Assembly: GCA_014803905.1 (NCBI GenBank)
Contig: JAAVAW010000002.1
Location: forward strand, 6,248 to 13,546
Direction: 5' to 3'
From: Lactobacillus sp.
Lineage (GTDB): Bacteria; Bacillota; Bacilli; Lactobacillales; Lactobacillaceae
DNA length: 7,299 nucleotides
The notes under the pieces are model-generated. The model was given only the letters and a program-made list of their open reading frames with translations. It ran no database searches and was not told the DNA's origin. Shown here one piece after another: positions 4,992-7,299 of this stretch (position 1 is the stretch's first letter; the number at the start of each line of letters is the position of its first letter). A program made the translations under genes and the position numbers.

Positions 4992-6014
4992 ATGACAAAA
5001 GAAATTTTATTAACTGGAGACCGTCCTACCGGAAAACTTCACATTGGTCACTACATTGGCTCATTAAAAAATCGGGTAAAATTACAAAATGAAGGAAAAT
5101 ATGAACCTTACATTATGATTGCCGATACGCAAGCTTTAACCGACAATGCGCGTGATCCAGAAAAGATTAGAAAGAGCTTAATTGAAGTTGCGCTTGATTA
5201 TTTAGCAGTTGGTCTTGATCCACAAAAATCAACTATTTATGTGCAATCACAAATTCCTGCTTTATTTGAATTAACTGCATATTACATGGATTTAGTAACC
5301 GTTGCACGTTTAGAGAGAAATCCAACTGTTAAAACTGAAATTAAGCAAAAAGGCTTTAAGGACTCGATTCCAGTCGGCTTTTTGAACTATCCAGTTTCTC
5401 AAGCAGCCGATATTACTGCTTTTAAGGCAACCTTGATTCCTGTTGGGGATGATCAAGCACCAATGTTAGAACAAACTCGTGAAATTGTTCGTACTTTTAA
5501 TCGAGTTTATAACACTGATATCTTGGTAGAACCAAAGGGCTATTTCCCACCAAAGGGTCAAGGTAGATTACCAGGCCTTGATGGTAATGCTAAAATGTCG
5601 AAATCCTTGGGTAACGCTATTTATTTATCTGATGATGCTAAGACAGTACAAAAGAAGGTTATGTCAATGTATACTGACCCTAACCATATTCATGTTGAAG
5701 ATCCTGGTCAAGTTGAAGGTAATACTGTCTTTACTTACTTGGATGTTTTTGCTCCAGATAAAGACAAAGTTGCTGAATTAAAAGAGCAATATCAAAAGGG
5801 CGGTCTTGGAGATGTGAAAATTAAACGTTACCTTAATGAAGTGCTTGAAGAAGAATTAGCTCCAATTAGAGAACGTCGTGAAAAATATGCACAAGACCCG
5901 GATGCTGTTTATGAAATGCTTTTAGAAGGTTCAAAGAAGGCAAATGAAGTTGCCAACCAAACTCTTGAAGAAGTTAGAGATGCAATTGGCTTAAATTATT
6001 TTAAAAAGAACTAG
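4992..6014 (+). CDS. trpS: Tryptophanyl-tRNA synthetase
   Basis: Cytoplasmic class I aminoacyl-tRNA synthetase that charges tRNA-Trp with tryptophan using ATP. The 340 residues are close to the 330 or so typical of Bacillus-type enzymes. The Rossmann-fold signatures are clear: T-G-D-R-P-T-G-K-L-H-I-G-H with HIGH at 17-20, and K-M-S-K-S at 201-205. In between are the family segments Y-P-V-S-Q-A-A-D-I (133-141) and G-D-D-Q (152-155), which contribute to the active site and dimer. The C-terminal region (from about 215) is the helical anticodon-binding part. The ATG follows CGGAGA at a spacing of about six bases. The gene heads a likely operon, since the deaminase gene starts 16 bases after its stop codon without a terminator. 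No anomalies are seen. Confidence 0.98.
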   Translation: MTKEILLTGDRPTGKLHIGHYIGSLKNRVKLQNEGKYEPYIMIADTQALTDNARDPEKIRKSLIEVALDYLAVGLDPQKSTIYVQSQIPALFELTAYYMDLVTVARLERNPTVKTEIKQKGFKDSIPVGFLNYPVSQAADITAFKATLIPVGDDQAPMLEQTREIVRTFNRVYNTDILVEPKGYFPPKGQGRLPGLDGNAKMSKSLGNAIYLSDDAKTVQKKVMSMYTDPNHIHVEDPGQVEGNTVFTYLDVFAPDKDKVAELKEQYQKGGLGDVKIKRYLNEVLEEELAPIRERREKYAQDPDAVYEMLLEGSKKANEVANQTLEEVRDAIGLNYFKKN

Positions 6015-6030
6015 TTTTTAAGAGGGTATC

Positions 6031-6531
6031 ATGTCACGCGATAGAATTCCTTGGAAACAATATTTTATGATGCAGGCTTTAGTTATCTCCCAACGGTCCA
6101 CTTGTGATCGTGCCTTAGTTGGAAGTGTGTTAGTCAAGGGAGATCGAATGGTAGCTACAGGATATAATGGCAGCGTTTCTGGTCAAGCTCATTGTGATGA
6201 TGTAGGACACTTAATGGTAGATGGTCATTGTATTCGAACTATTCATTCAGAAATGAATACGCTAATTCAATGTGCTAAAGATGGTATTTCAACTGAAAAT
6301 ACAGAGATTTATGTAACATATTTTCCATGTTTTAATTGTGCGAAATGCTTAGTGCAGGCCGGTGTCAAAAAGATTAATTACTTTTACGATTATCATGATG
6401 ATCCATTAACATTAAAGTTGTTACAGGACAAACATATTGGCTTAGAACAGGTCAAACTTGAAAAGAAATATGTGCAAGATTTGGAACAACAACTTAATCT
6501 AGCAGAAACAAGTAATAATGATGAAAAATAA
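6031..6531 (+). CDS. dCMP deaminase (ComEB-like cytidine/deoxycytidylate deaminase family)
   Basis: Zinc enzyme that deaminates dCMP to dUMP, the precursor for dTMP synthesis by thymidylate synthase. The 166 residues contain the catalytic H-S-E at 72-74 (zinc ligand His72, proton-shuttle Glu74) and P-C-F-N-C at 99-103 (zinc ligands Cys100 and Cys103). The preceding G-x-x-H-C-D-D-V-G-H (51-60) and G-H-C-I-R-T (65-70) are typical of the dCMP-specific branch, such as ComEB and T4 deoxycytidylate deaminase, some of which bind a second zinc ion there. AGAGGG precedes the ATG by about four bases. ComEB genes often lie in the comE competence operon; here the gene follows trpS and overlaps the next gene by 14 bases. 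The last 20 or so residues are polar and probably disordered. A nucleotide role is much more likely than a competence role. Confidence 0.93.
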   Translation: MSRDRIPWKQYFMMQALVISQRSTCDRALVGSVLVKGDRMVATGYNGSVSGQAHCDDVGHLMVDGHCIRTIHSEMNTLIQCAKDGISTENTEIYVTYFPCFNCAKCLVQAGVKKINYFYDYHDDPLTLKLLQDKHIGLEQVKLEKKYVQDLEQQLNLAETSNNDEK

Positions 6532-7105
6532 ATTATTTCTAGGAATTTTAACATTATTAGCATTTTTGGGCTTGGCCATGAAACAGCCTAATGTTAATGA
6601 TCATGCTCATATTTATAATGCTCCTACTAAAAAGTTAGTAAGTGAAAAAAATGAGGCTTATCAGACTAGTAAATTAAAAGAAAAGCCAGTAATTGATTTA
6701 GTTAGTGTGACAAATAATGATGCTTTTAAGCGATTAAAACCACATAAAAATCAAGTTTTAATTGTTACAATTCACCAGAAGAAAAATAATGTCCAAATTT
6801 TGGTAGGAAGTAATTTTAAAAAGACTTTGTCTTTAACAACTACTAGTAATATTATTCGTTATGCAGGTAATGAATTACGTAGTAGTAATAATAGCACCTT
6901 TAATAAAGGAATTCGCAGTGTATTTAATGCATGTACAACTTTAATTGACCAGGAACTTAACTTGCCCGCGGACAAGAACGCTTTATCAAGTACCCAACTG
7001 CAAAAAATTAATCATCCTCAAAGTGTAAATTTTGTATGGGGAATTATCATTGCGTTAGGTGCTACAATAGTTTTTTCTTGGTATCAAAGACGAAATAGAA
7101 GATAG
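6518..7105 (+). CDS. Exported/membrane-anchored protein with a weak TPM-like (YgcG-like) domain
   Basis: I do not recognise a characterised gene. The 195 residues begin with a short basic stretch and a hydrophobic segment (about 5-20), a signal peptide or membrane anchor without a lipobox cysteine. A polar extracellular region follows, and a C-terminal transmembrane helix (about 172-188) ends in an Arg-rich tail, so the bulk would lie outside the membrane. Residues about 32-147 resemble the TPM fold: K-N-Q-V-L-I-V-T-I, then N-V-Q-I-L-V-G-S-N-F, followed by helical segments and a conserved-looking G-I-x-x-V-F. This matches the NNGVLL...I-x-x-G-x-G pattern only loosely. TPM proteins have been linked to photosystem repair in plants and to membrane processes in bacteria; no function is assigned here. 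The start ATG-ATG lies inside the end of the deaminase gene with no clear ribosome binding site, so translation is probably coupled. Confidence 0.7.
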   Translation: MMKNKLFLGILTLLAFLGLAMKQPNVNDHAHIYNAPTKKLVSEKNEAYQTSKLKEKPVIDLVSVTNNDAFKRLKPHKNQVLIVTIHQKKNNVQILVGSNFKKTLSLTTTSNIIRYAGNELRSSNNSTFNKGIRSVFNACTTLIDQELNLPADKNALSSTQLQKINHPQSVNFVWGIIIALGATIVFSWYQRRNRR

Positions 7106-7119
7106 TATTTAATTTGTGG

Positions 7120-7148
7120 TTGACGAATAAGTTAATTCCCATTAAAGT
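7120..7148 (+). promoter_or_regulatory. Putative promoter of the M-box transcript
   Basis: TTGACG (7120-7125) and TAAAGT (7143-7148) are 17 bases apart. The -35 has five of six and the -10 four of six consensus bases. Transcription would begin near 7155, just before the riboswitch, which fits. I see no terminator between the preceding gene and this site. Confidence 0.5.
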
Positions 7149-7167
7149 GGTTAGTGGAAGTTAAATA

Positions 7168-7299
7168 TGAGGCAAATAAACTGTTAGGTGAGACTCCTAC
7201 ATGAATATATGCTGTCGCCCAGCAACATCCAGAGATGCCAACGGGTCAAACAGGGATCGTCGACTTAAGGCCCTCCCCAGCCAGCTAGTTATGCAGAAG
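7168..7299 (+). ncRNA. M-box (ykoK leader) magnesium riboswitch, 5' part
   Basis: The conserved blocks of the M-box occur in order: GTTAGGTGAGACTCCTACAT (7183-7202), GCTGTCGCCC (7211-7220), GATGCCAACGGGTCAA (7234-7249), TCGACTTAAGG (7260-7270), and then CCAGCTAGTTATGC near the edge. The RNA binds magnesium and, in known cases, turns off downstream expression when magnesium is plentiful, usually through a terminator. The 3' side of the closing helix, the expression platform and the controlled gene are outside the window. By family knowledge that gene is probably a magnesium or related cation transporter (MgtE, CorA or P-type ATPase). The 5' boundary is approximate. One visible difference from the common block is A for G in GAGGCTCC. 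Confidence 0.92.

Noticed and set aside
5578..5781. Second plus-strand frame of 67 codons inside trpS
   Set aside because: It overlaps the KMSKS region of trpS in another frame and its composition is typical of an out-of-frame translation.
1..7299. CRISPR arrays, insertion sequences, prophage or toxin-antitoxin genes
   Set aside because: No spaced direct repeats, transposase-like frames, terminal inverted repeats or small paired genes are visible anywhere in the window.

Overview
The window is AT-rich, with short intergenic gaps, AGGAGG-type ribosome binding sites, CcpA-type cre sites, a tRNA gene without an encoded CCA and an M-box (ykoK-type) leader. These features and the protein sequences point to a Lactobacillus of the acidophilus/gasseri/johnsonii kind. 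The genus-level call rests on general familiarity, not on a search.

Positions 1-3230, minus strand: a beta-glucoside/cellobiose uptake unit. A GH1 6-phospho-beta-glucosidase gene is followed, with a one-base stop/start overlap, by the membrane IIC subunit of a lactose/cellobiose-family PTS. After 115 bases comes the start of a IIB gene (cut by the window edge) that appears to have its own promoter. IIB phosphorylates the sugar as IIC imports it, and the GH1 enzyme cleaves the imported sugar phosphate. Both putative promoters carry cre-like sites, so glucose-type carbon catabolite repression is likely. A 7-bp inverted repeat farther upstream may be the operator of a specific regulator that is not in the window.

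Positions 3230-4260: a divergent, AT-rich spacer and a plus-strand gene for a multi-pass membrane protein that resembles CPBP (Abi/CAAX-protease-like) proteins but has lost the catalytic residues. A strong hairpin then serves as a bidirectional terminator between this gene and a convergent tRNA-Gly(CCC) gene.

Positions 4255-4990: an SRAP (YedK/HMCES-like) gene on the minus strand, divergent from trpS. The short shared promoter region holds a LexA-like GAAC-N4-GTTT site, which fits a DNA-damage role.

Positions 4992-7105, plus strand: a likely operon of trpS, a dCMP deaminase gene and a small exported or membrane-anchored protein with a weak TPM-like (YgcG-like) domain. The last gene overlaps the deaminase gene by 14 bases.

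Positions 7106-7299: a promoter-like sequence and then the 5' part of an M-box magnesium riboswitch. The gene it controls, probably a magnesium or other divalent-cation transporter, lies beyond the window.

Most of the window is ordinary core genome. The parts most worth a second look are the catalytically dead CPBP-like protein, the T-stem mismatch in the tRNA, the LexA-like box at the SRAP gene, and the deaminase/TPM-like gene coupling.
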